A stretch of 64,000 bases of DNA from Plantago ovata (taxonomy: Eukaryota > Streptophyta > Magnoliopsida > Lamiales > Plantaginaceae): the NCBI GenBank assembly GCA_028274465.1, contig CM051458.1, forward strand, positions 80,558,085-80,622,084, read 5' to 3'. Below, one piece after another: positions 55,354 through 64,000 of this stretch. The notes beneath the pieces are model-generated. The model had not been told where the DNA came from, ran no database searches, and was given only the letters and a program-made list of their open reading frames with translations. Positions within the stretch are counted from its first letter, which is position 1, and each line of letters opens with the position of its first letter. Both the position numbers and the translations under genes were made by a program.

Positions 55354-56670
55354 ATGGGTCGTGACAAGAAGAAAGCAGGGACATCCAAGAGCAAGAAGGG
55401 AAAGGGAGCAGCCTCGAGCTCCCAAGCCAACGAAGCCTATGAACCATCGCTCCAAGAAGTCTCCATTCGACTGGATCTTGAGGAGGAAGCTGCAATTAAG
55501 CCCCGCTCGATAGTCCGTGACCGCAAAATCCGAATCCCAGCAAGTTATGCTAACACACCGGCTTGCCGAATGCTTTATAGCTTGGAGGGCAGAAGGAACT
55601 GGAAGTGGTAAACCTCCAACCGGTTCAATGGGTACGATGTATCGCTACTCCAAGAGTTCTATGTAGGATACACAGACCGTGCGGCCATGGGGGGCGTTCC
55701 AGTGTGGAACACATTAGTGCCATGGACCCCTCAGTCTATTTCTGACTTCATCCACTTAGGGGAACGGGAGTTCACCGGGAGCGCACACGTATACAAGTAC
55801 TCAAGGGAAGGCCGGGTGATTGACGACATCGTCACAGAGGTTATTTGCCACAGGGATTATGTGTACCCATATGGTAATAGACCGGAGAGACTAGAGAGGA
55901 AGGACCTCAATCTTGAGGCTAGGACCGCTATGAAGTTCATTATGGCCAATCTCATTCCTCGGACCAATGATACCTTGATTCAGCCTTGGTATGCGGAGCT
56001 CATCTACTGTCTATTGGGTAGGCATCGTATTGACATCGGCAACATCATCTATGAGGAGTATCATAGGAAAAGGAACAAAAAGAAGAAGCCATTTGTCTTT
56101 CCTTGCCTGATCACCGCCTACTGCAAGTACCACGGGGTTGAGGGTATTGATGAGACGGGCTCAGTCACCTCGGCCTTGACTCCAGCATCTATCACTGAGC
56201 AGGAACATAGGTTCCGTCAGACCATAACTTCAGTTGCTGCCGCCGATGATGCACCACCTTCCTCACCCCATGCGAGTGATGAGGATGACATGGAGATCGA
56301 TGATTGGGACCCTATTCTAGACACCGCCGCTCCTAGTGGGTCACAGCAGCCACCGCGGGTAGCATGTGGTTCCCGAGGGTTTGATTTTACTGAGCTCAGG
56401 ACCTACCTCGATGACAGATTCCGTGGGTTCGATGAGAATGTTGCAACTCTGATCACCACTGTACAGGGGTTGCAGCATACTCTTGATGGTTATGTTGCCC
56501 AGCGCAACAGTGATTGGGAGCTCGTGGAGAAGCATCGCCGGAACGATAGGCAACTCATTTTGTTGCAGCAGATGCTCTTGGACTGGCAGCAGGAGACCCT
56601 ACAGCAGTCCCAGGATCTTCTCTCTGACATGTGGAGCGACTATTACATGGATTATGACCCGAACTACTAG
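55354..56670 (+). pseudogene. Env-position ORF of the Athila element, one in-frame stop
   Basis: The frame runs 439 codons from ATG 55354, interrupted only by TAA at 55609-55611. The N-terminus is lysine/serine-rich (GRDKKKAGTSKSKKGKGAAS). The middle contains LIQPWYAELIYCLLGRHRID and IGNIIYEEYHRKRNKKKKPF, resembling the plant transposon-associated ORF found after pol in Athila-like elements. The C-terminal part is acidic, then glutamine-rich with coiled-coil character (QQMLLDWQQETLQQSQDLL). No signal peptide or obvious transmembrane segment was seen, so an envelope function is not supported by sequence. Confidence 0.75.
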
Positions 56671-56787
56671 TCTTTTTCACATGTCCATTCTGGTATACTC
56701 AGCCGACAGAGGCCACACATTCGATAACATCTAGTATCACTTTACATTCCTCATCCTCTCTTTTGCTGGGGACCAGCTTGAGCTTCA

Positions 56788-56801
56788 TGTGGGGGGGGGG
56801 G
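56788..56801 (+). other. Polypurine-tract-like G run
   Basis: TGTGGGGGGGGGGG precedes TGTTATGTG shortly after the env-position ORF, where a 3' LTR would start. The following sequence does not match the 5' LTR fragment. Confidence 0.45.
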
Positions 56802-56803
56802 TG

Positions 56804-58483
56804 TTATGTGAATTATGATGTTAGATCTGTATGACTTGTGTGGTTGAGTATCGTATCTTGTACCTTTGTTTGCACGTTTACCGCTTTCTTAGGATTTAGT
56901 TTGTTCGTATGCATTCATCCTTAGTCTATTTTTTGCATGATGTTGTGTGGAGTTTATTGCCAAATGTTTTGTACTTTTTTATTGTATAGACTAAGTGTTT
57001 GTGACCATTGACCATACATTGCATCTCTATGGAATAGTTTGAGGTTTGTCTCGCTTGGCTTGTCATATTCGTATGTGCACTAGTTAAACTTGGTAGTCTT
57101 GACATCACTATGTGATGTTTTCTCTACTGCGGTTCGCGAAGACCTTATAAAATATTGCATGCTAGAGTCTTTGGTTGTATTCTCGTGTAATTATGTACCT
57201 AAGAGGCAACAAGTCTTCACCATGCTTTTTGAGATTGCTAAATGTCTAGGAAGGAGGTAGAGTGAGGTGTGTGATCCTTTGTTTGAAACCTATTCTAGAG
57301 AATAGGTTTGGGGAGGGTGTTACCATGTGTATGACTTGTTTTTCGTATAGTTGAGTCGTGTTGAGTTTATTTTTCCTCTTCTATGAGAGTTTGTGCTCCA
57401 ACCTATTCTTTCGAATAGGTTTGGGGAGGTCGTTGTAGTGTCATTGTTATTTCCTTTCATTGTGCTACTGCTGGCTATATATAAAAAAAAAAATTAAAAA
57501 AAAAACAAAAGAGAAAAAAAAAGAGGAAAAAATCGAAAATTCCAGAAATCTGGAAAAAGAAAAAAAAAGAAAAAAAAGTATAAGACCCAAAAAAACAAAA
57601 GAAAGGTCCAAGCAAGCCAGTCCAAGGCCTGTTCACGACCACCCTCGTCCTGCCATTCAGAAAGTGGTGAAGAGTTTTTTCTTTAAGAGTCGGGTAGAAT
57701 AGGGGAGTGTTGTCTTTTAGGGAACCCTCCTTCTTTTGATGAGAGCCAGTATTGGTTCGACCTCTCTTGAGGGAAAGTCTCACTTGGTGAACAGTAGTAA
57801 GCCCTCAGTTCAAGGTTGAGGTTCTAGGAGCTGGAAACTGACTTTTATTGTCTTGCAGATAATCAAAGTATTGCAGATATCTTCGACTTCGACGAAGGAG
57901 AAGATTCACCGGATTATTACGAAGACTTGGAAGCTGTGCTTGCTTTTGGAGTACGGTTAGTCTTCTAATCGACGTGTTTAAATATATACGACATATACAT
58001 AATCAATTAACCTGTATGTTAAGAATTTTTTTGAAATTCCGCTGCGTACCCTAGGGGTAACTCTGACCGTATTTTCTTACATGATAATCTTGTTTGAGCC
58101 ACGTTGCATTGTATCCGGTTACCTTGTGTGATGTTGTGTGGTTTCTTTTCCATTTGGAATGCGTTAGTGTGAGCCCTTATGCAACATGTATCCCGGAGGG
58201 GTAATAATAATCAAACCACGTCTGGATTGTTCAGAGATGTGGGTCGAGTGTGAGAGTGATGATTTAGTACTTTGGATTTTGGATGTGAAATATGTGTTTG
58301 GTTTTACTTTGGATTTTCTATTTTGTTCTCAGTTGATTGGTTTGTAATGTATCACTTTGAATGAAATAAAACTTCTGGTGTGCATCGATGAACTAGTACA
58401 TTAATATTGACAATTTGCGAACACTCTAGGCCAGAGCAGATGGGTGACCTAACATTTTACTGTGGGCGAACTGACTGTCCTTG
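56804..58483. other. Non-coding retroelement-derived DNA
   Basis: It includes Athila 3' non-coding sequence (AACCTATTCT(A/T)(G/T)AGAATAGG-like repeats near 57287 and 57400), an A-rich then R-rich tract at 57482-57605, and from about 57840 sequence resembling the U5 side of a Ty3-type LTR (AATTCCGCTGCGTACCC). No intact ORF or matching 3' LTR is found. Confidence 0.45.
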
Positions 58484-59093
58484 TAACGCCCCGTATTCTT
58501 TTTTATTTATTTAATTATTTTAAATTAATTAATTACCTATGTAATTTATTTTAATCGGTACTTATTTAATTTCTTCCCCGCGCGTTCGAGCTCGTCATTT
58601 GATAGTTCACGTAGGATTAATTCGCTTCGTTTCGTTTTGGTTCAGCTAGTGATCTGAACTGAATTAAGAGGCCCAAACCGAATCAAACTTCTGGCCCAAG
58701 ACTCAAGGCTTGGCCCAATTTTCTTGGACTGGTCAAGCCCATATCTTTTACCCTAAAACCCCAAATCCCTTTCTTGCCTCCCTTCTCCCTCAACGCAGCA
58801 CACAAGAAAAAAAAGAAGAAAGAAAAATGCTGCTCTGCCTCTTACCCGCCTCCCTCAACAAATTCTTCATCAATCATCACCATTAACATCGGGTTTCATC
58901 ATCATCATCACCGCAGCTACGCCCCGTTCTCACCTCCGTTCATCCACCGGACCACCACCTCGACTACATCATCATTAACCGGAGAAAGCCGCCTGCTCCG
59001 ATTTCCGCCGTCATTCGCAACCTCCGGCGCCGTTCTGTTCGTCCTTCACGAGCTGCCTGCTCTGCTCCGTCGGTCCGTGCTTTGTTCCGGCCC
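58484..59093 (+). mobile_element. Partial Ty3-type LTR, 5' portion
   Basis: TGTAACGCCCCGTATTC is a common start of plant Ty3 (chromovirus-like) LTRs. GGCCCAA words and ACCCTAAAACCCC, then a proline/histidine-rich pseudo-coding stretch, follow. It ends abruptly at about 59093, where Copia integrase sequence begins on the other strand. Confidence 0.6.
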
Positions 59094-60871
59094 ATCACTA
59101 CGAATTGCTTTAATTCGTAAACCAAGTTGATTCTCAACTCCAGTTTCAAATTGCTTGAAAGCATTCAAGGCTTCATCTTTGCTATGTAACAAGTAAACAT
59201 AGCAATACCTTGTACTATCATCAATGAAAGTCACAAAGTATTTCTTACCTCCTCTTGTTTGTACAAATTTTAAGTCACATAGATCACTATGAATTAATTC
59301 TAGAGGAGATGTCTTCCTTTCTACAGATTTGAAATGTAACTTTGTAAATTTTGCTTCTACACATACCTCATATTTGTGTTGTGGGTCTATGTCGAAAGAA
59401 GGCAACAAATCATTCTTTACAAGTTTCTTGAGTGACTTGTAGTTAACATGTCCAAGTCTATTATGCCACAAATTAGAAGATTCAACCAAGTAAGCAGAAG
59501 AGAACTTTTCATTTCCAACTTTGTGGGTTACAGACATTACATTGACCTTGAAGAGCCCATCAGCGACGTAGCCTCTTCCAACAAACAAACCATCTTTGGT
59601 TATTACAAATTTTTCAGACTCAAATGCTAGTCTAAAACCATCCTTGACAAAGAGAGTTCCAGAAATCAGGTTCTTGCGAATGTCCGGGACATGCATCACA
59701 TCCTTAAGGACAAGTTCCTTTTCCGAAGTCAATTTGAGGATCACATTTCCAACACCTAGCACCTCCGATGAAGCCTGATTTCCCATGTAGAGTGTCTTGT
59801 CCGAAACTGGGGTGTAGGTAGAGAAGACACTCTTGTCAGAACATATGTGCCGGGTCGCACCGGTATCCAACCACCATTGATTCGGAGTTTCCACCAAGTT
59901 TGCTTCAAGAACAACTGCAGAAAATTCCGTAATCATGTCTTCCACTTCATTCACATGAGAGGAGGGTGTTTCTTCAACAATGTGTGTCTTTGCCTTTCCT
60001 TTCTTTTCTTCTTTGAGTTGCTTTTTGAAAGAACGGCAATCCTTCTTCATGTGTCCAGGTTTTTTACAATGGTGACAAATCCCATTGAACATTTTTGCGG
60101 GTTGTTGAGCATTAGAGTTTCCTTCATCTTGGCGTTTACGCTTTTTGGATTTGTCCTTCGACTCCATCAAGATAGCTTTAGCCTCCAAAGGTTGTTTCTC
60201 CTTGCTCAAAGCTTTCTTATTGTCTTCTTGTATGTCGAGTTTGACAATAAGATCTTCAACTTCATTTCCTTGGACTTCAATTTCAAGTAACTGCTAAACT
60301 CTCCCCAAGAAGGCGGAAGTTTTTCAAATAGAGAAGCAACCAAGAAAGCTTCGTTGGGTTTCAAATTTTCAGAATCCAACTCATGCAAAATCATTTGAAA
60401 TTCTTGCACTTGACTCGCAACAGACTTGGAGTCAACCATTTTGTAGTTGAGGAATTTGGCAACCATGAATTTCTTCAAGCCAGCATCCTCGACACTATAC
60501 TTCTTCTCAAGTGATTCCCATAGAGTTTTGGCATGATCCACATCACAATAAACAATGTAGAGAGAATCGGAAAGACAATTCAGAATGTAATTCTTACACA
60601 TGAAGTCATTGTGCACCCATCCATCATAGGCAAGTTGCTTCCTCTTGTTTTCATCAATGATGGACTGTTTTTTTTCGGCATTAGCATTTGGATTTGCATC
60701 AACATCGTCCAGAATGGGTGGAGAGGGAATGTCATCTCGAATGTAGGATGAAGTTCCAAGAGTAGTGAGATAGAACAACATCTTTTGCTTCCATCGTTTG
60801 AAGTTGGCACCTCCAAACTTCTCTGGTCGTTCGTTTGGTATGATTGTACGGGAACCTTCATTAGTAGCCAT
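59094..60871 (-). pseudogene. Copia gag-protease-integrase fragment, truncated
   Basis: Gag starts at ATG 60871 (PEKFGGANFKRWKQKMLFYL) and a frameshift near 60260 moves the reading into a second frame. That frame gives the zinc knuckle [14 protein letters not shown], protease [12 protein letters not shown], the pre-integrase motif [17 protein letters not shown] and the start of the integrase core ([26 protein letters not shown]). The reading breaks at IRSDG, exactly where LTR-like sequence joins at about 59093. Reverse transcriptase, RNase H and the 3' LTR are absent. Confidence 0.92.
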
Positions 60872-60895
60872 TGCTCAAACACCAGAATCTTGTCT

Positions 60896-61769
60896 TAAGT
60901 TTGTTGTAAGCGTGAGGCTTTATTTTCTAGAGCAAAGTGTTTGAACAATATAGAGTGAAACAAGGCGAGTAGAGTCGATAGTTTGACTCTCTCTCCTTAA
61001 GACAAGATTGCCCCCTCGTGGTGCTTACGGAATTATGGCAATAGTCTCCCATGATAAAACTACTCTTATGACGGCTAAGGAGCACTCCAATAGACGAATC
61101 TATCGAACTTACTTTGAGTATCAAGAATGCAAGAGAGAAGGAGATGGAGTTTTCAAGTGTGTTGGAGAAATGAATCTCCTTCTCTATTTATACTTCTCAA
61201 GAGGCATCATTGAAAGTGTTCAAGACCCTTCAGAAAGGTTTTAATTAATAGTTACACAACTATTCATAAAAAGTCATATACTTTGAAAACACAACCAATC
61301 ACCAAAAGGCACAAGTTTTTGCCAGCTTTGAATCTGAATAGGTTTCAGTTGCATGCAACTTTTCATTAACAGACATGTTGGTCCAAATGGTGTGAGTTCA
61401 AGCTGGCTGTCCAGGAGGTTCTGTGTTCGAATCCCAGCATCCCCCAAACTTTATTTTTGGGCTTTTTGGGCCTTATTTTCATCTCCAACTATGCTATATA
61501 CAATTTTGGTTGCATATTACATACCTCTTTAATTTTCTCATGAATTTTAGCACAATGGAACTTTCATCATCCATGTGTGTATAAATGCCTTAATTAATTC
61601 AAGTATTGATCTATCCACTTATTGCATTAATCACCCTTTCACCTCAAGGGGATTTTAGTGATTTAACACGTTCTAGTGACACACACGATTACGAAACCGT
61701 GTTGGGTGCCCTTAGACCAATACAACGAACGAATTGAAAGCGCATTCGTTTTGACTAAAATTCCTAACA
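60896..61769 (-). mobile_element. 5' LTR of the truncated Copia element
   Basis: Read on the minus strand it begins TGTTAGGAATTTTAGTC at 61769 and is collinear with the solo LTR at 8798-9964, including GAGAAGTATAAATAG and TTATCATGGGAGACTATTGC. A decayed methionine-tRNA primer site (TGGTGTTTGAGC) directly precedes the gag ATG. The inner boundary is approximate, and the LTR is shorter than the solo copy. Confidence 0.85.
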
Positions 61770-62230
61770 AAACTCTGTCATAGTCTCTCCTGCTAACCAA
61801 CCAACAATGTCACATATTTCACCTACTTAAATCTCCATAAGAAACTTAATTAAGTTACCTTTCATGGACCTTAATTAGCAGTGGCAGGGAATACGTTCCG
61901 GAGTAGTAGTAATTACAGAATTTATGAGCCACGCTTTACTCCTTCCTCTAATCACCTTCGCTAGTAATTACAGAATTTATGAGGCATAAAACCATGGCAG
62001 ATTAGAGCCGCAGAGAGTAGTGAACCAAAATATGAGCAGCAATAGTTTTGATCAAGTGAAGTGTTCTGCTGCAGCAACAATAACGCCAATAAGTAGAAGA
62101 AAAATCAGAATAAAAAACCTTAAAATTTAATCTATTTCGCTGACTGGTTTAAGTGATTTAACATGATGATAATAACAATAAAATAGAATTGAACTGAACT
62201 TCTATCCCTTCAATTTAGTCATATTAGGAA
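61770..62230. other. Short spacer, no gene recognised
   Basis: Non-coding. AGTAATTACAGAATTTATGAG occurs twice near 61908 and 61962. Nothing else is supported. Confidence 0.5.
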
Positions 62231-62259
62231 ACTAGTACATACCCGTGGCGATGCCACGG
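62231..62259 (-). mobile_element. Helitron-type 3' terminus
   Basis: On the minus strand, CCGTGGCATCGCCACGG forms a hairpin (62243-62259), followed by GTATGTA and CTAGT at 62231. This is the canonical hairpin-CTRRT end of Helitrons. The same family occurs on the plus strand at 43385-43430. The element body to the right is non-coding. Confidence 0.75.
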
Positions 62260-62521
62260 TATGATATAATTCTCAACTTATATGAATTAATAAAAAAAGA
62301 TTACTCGATATAAGAGGAGAAATTAAGAGGGTTGTATCAATGATATTATTAAAAACATACGCAGATGTATAGATAATTAAAGCTAATTCGATAATTAAAA
62401 AAATATTACGGTATGCTATACTTCTGAACTTACGTCTGTCTATATAAAGGTAATTCGACTATAAGAGTAAAAAAAAGTTAATAAATCAATAATATTACAA
62501 AAAAATGAGTCAACAACCTTT

Positions 62522-62802
62522 CACCAAGTGATGTTACAATTATTCAAGCGTCACCACAAAGTTCACCAAACAGGCCATTATTTGGTGACAGTATTAAAGA
62601 CGACCCAACTTCTGTAACTGGTCCATCTTCTGCATAACTCTGGCATAGTAAATTTAATTTTTATGAAAATGAATAATCCATATAAATTCATGATGTTACA
62701 AATGTTCAAAAGCGCGTTTACAAAGTTCACCATACAAGCCATTATTCGGTGACAATATTAAAGACGATCCACGTTTCGCTACCGGTCGATCTTCTGCATG
62801 AT
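62522..62802 (+). repeat. Diverged direct repeat, about 115 bp, offset 168 bp
   Basis: Both copies share GATGTTACAA, ACAAAGTTCACCA, GCCATTATT(T/C)GGTGACA, TATTAAAGACGA and CATCTTCTGCAT-like sequence. They lie inside the Helitron-like non-coding body. Confidence 0.8.
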
Positions 62803-63238
62803 TTAATAATATCAATTGTTTAAAATTTGGTATTATAATAACAATATACAGAGTAATTTCAATTTTATAACAATGATAATAACCTATATATATCCAAGTG
62901 AAAACATACAATATATAGCTAGTAAATGAATAAATTACACAGAAAAAATCCATTTTTTTGACCATCTGTGAATTAAAGCGAACTACCACTCATGCACTAA
63001 ACTTAATTCGTGAATTACCTATCTATAAAAGGGCTTGAACCCTAGTAGGAAACATTTCCTAATAATTTGGGCCGGCAACCACTCATCCATTTTCCTTTTC
63101 TTCATCCTCCTTCTCCGTATTCTTCATCTCCTCCGTTTCCTTCGTCTTTTCATGCGAATCAGCGTCGCCCTCTTCATCTTCTTTCCATCCTATACGAAAA
63201 ACCCAAAATTAAATCACATCAACATTTCTATTGGGCAC

Positions 63239-63240
<2 letters not shown>

Positions 63241-63273
<33 letters not shown>
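63241..63273 (+). repeat. (CT)n microsatellite
   Basis: Sixteen CT units. The overlapping ORF at 63035-63277 ends in this repeat and has no other support. Confidence 0.95.
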
Positions 63274-63277
<4 letters not shown>

Positions 63278-63601
63278 GAGTAAAATAAATGTTTCTTGTA
63301 CACTACATTAGTGGTAGGGTCGGTGGATTATAATGATAAAGGCCAAGTCCGTAAAAATATAACAGGGCAAGTAACATCCACCTTTATTGTGTGATTTGGT
63401 AGACCTAACGATGTCATTGTATTTAAAAGTTTGATGGAGTACAATTCTCAATTTTTCGATATGAGATGACTTTGTATGTGCGAACTCTATTCAATGATTG
63501 AATATAAGAATTATAACAACCACACCAATAAATTAAAAATGAGTTAAGATAATATACAGAAATAATTTTTTAATGTAATAAAAACAATATTTCTAAGAAA
63601 C

Positions 63602-63839
63602 TGTTCTTTTCGTCTGAACTGAACTGAATATAATTGAACTGAATTGAACAGAACGAAATAAAGCTGAGCTGAACTGAACTGAACTGAATTTATTTGTAGT
63701 ATAAAATATAACTAAGCAAGTCTGAACAGAACTGAACTGAACTGAATGAAATTGAACAGAATTGAACTGAACTGAACAAAATTGAACTGAACTGGACTGA
63801 ATTGAAATGAAAATAATGAGATTTCATACGAAGAGAACA
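63602..63839. mobile_element. CTGAA-repeat MITE, second clear copy
   Basis: TGTTCTTTTCGTCTGAA at 63602-63618 pairs with TTCATACGAAGAGAACA at 63823-63839 (15 of 17). The interior consists of ACTGA/ATTGA pentamers around TTTGTAGTATAAAATATAAC. AAGCCTAA follows the right end, as TAGCCTAA does at 20080, so the true boundary may extend a few bases. Confidence 0.82.
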
Positions 63840-64000
63840 AAGCCTAAGGGTTATAATTAATTACTTTTGATAGGATTCTACATGATATAATTGAAATTCT
63901 CGAACTACATCAGTTATAATTCGCTAACAAATCTTCTTAATTCGGAAATTAGGGTAACTATTTAAGCAATAAATAAACTTGGCTCTATAGTTATCAAAAA

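Noticed and set aside
55354..56670. Calling the env-position ORF a true envelope glycoprotein
   Set aside because: No signal peptide, fusion-like segment or transmembrane anchor could be seen. Only its position and similarity to the plant transposon ORF support the label.
57460..57783. ORFs through the AAAAGA/TTTTCT tract
   Set aside because: Low-complexity lysine or phenylalanine translation of a purine-rich stretch.
58774..59130. Plus-strand ORF of 118 codons at the LTR-Copia join
   Set aside because: It crosses the chimeric junction and is proline/histidine/serine low complexity from LTR sequence.

Overview
This window looks like nuclear DNA of a dicot plant. It is AT-rich, its genes have GT-AG introns with plant-like polypyrimidine and TACTAAT signals, and it holds recognisable plant families: RNase T2/RNS2, the chloroplast FATTY ACID EXPORT (FAX/TMEM14) family, FBD-type F-box genes and an early light-inducible protein (ELIP) fragment. 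There are no bacterial operons, ribosome binding sites or CRISPR arrays. The species cannot be fixed from sequence alone. Most of the window is transposable elements and their debris.

Layout. 1-5 kb: AT-rich motif arrays and a probable MULE-like element that hosts an uninterrupted reverse-transcriptase ORF (minus strand) carrying an R2-type zinc knuckle and a PD-(D/E)XK-like endonuclease tail. 7.4-8.3 kb: a TIR element. 8.8-10 kb: a solo Copia LTR with a perfect 5-bp target duplication; the same LTR family sits at 60.9-61.8 kb. 12.3-12.8 kb: a hAT-type MITE. 14.6-16.9 kb: a three-exon host gene for an unrecognised conserved-looking protein with a basic C-terminal region. 17.5-18.9 kb: hAT transposase and ELIP pseudogene fragments. 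21.2-32.2 kb: an F-box/FBD cluster with one apparently complete gene and several decayed copies, interrupted by a GC-rich hAT-type element. 32.6-34 kb: LINE tails and a hAT C-terminal fragment.

34.5-38.9 kb (minus): a complete-looking RNS2-type ribonuclease gene in nine exons, one of them a 4-nt microexon that completes the catalytic HEWEKHGTC motif. 39.9-41.1 kb (minus): a small predicted membrane-protein gene with a tandemly repeated intron. 42.1-43.1 kb: a 1-kb MULE with a perfect 9-bp target duplication and an internal array of short palindromes. 43.6-48.7 kb (plus): a FAX-like gene whose plastid-targeting exon is expanded by five in-frame 120-bp repeats.

49.5-62.3 kb: nested elements. 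These are a Helitron helicase remnant with a textbook 3' end; an Athila-type Ty3 element with gag-protease and an env-position ORF but no reverse transcriptase or integrase; a partial Ty3-type LTR; and a Copia element truncated inside its integrase. The last 2 kb hold MITEs and simple repeats. The live-looking host genes are the 14.6-kb gene, the F-box gene at 21.6 kb, RNS2, the small membrane protein and FAX. They are unrelated in pathway. FAX would act in the plastid envelope, RNS2 in the secretory/vacuolar route, and the F-box protein in SCF ubiquitin ligases.
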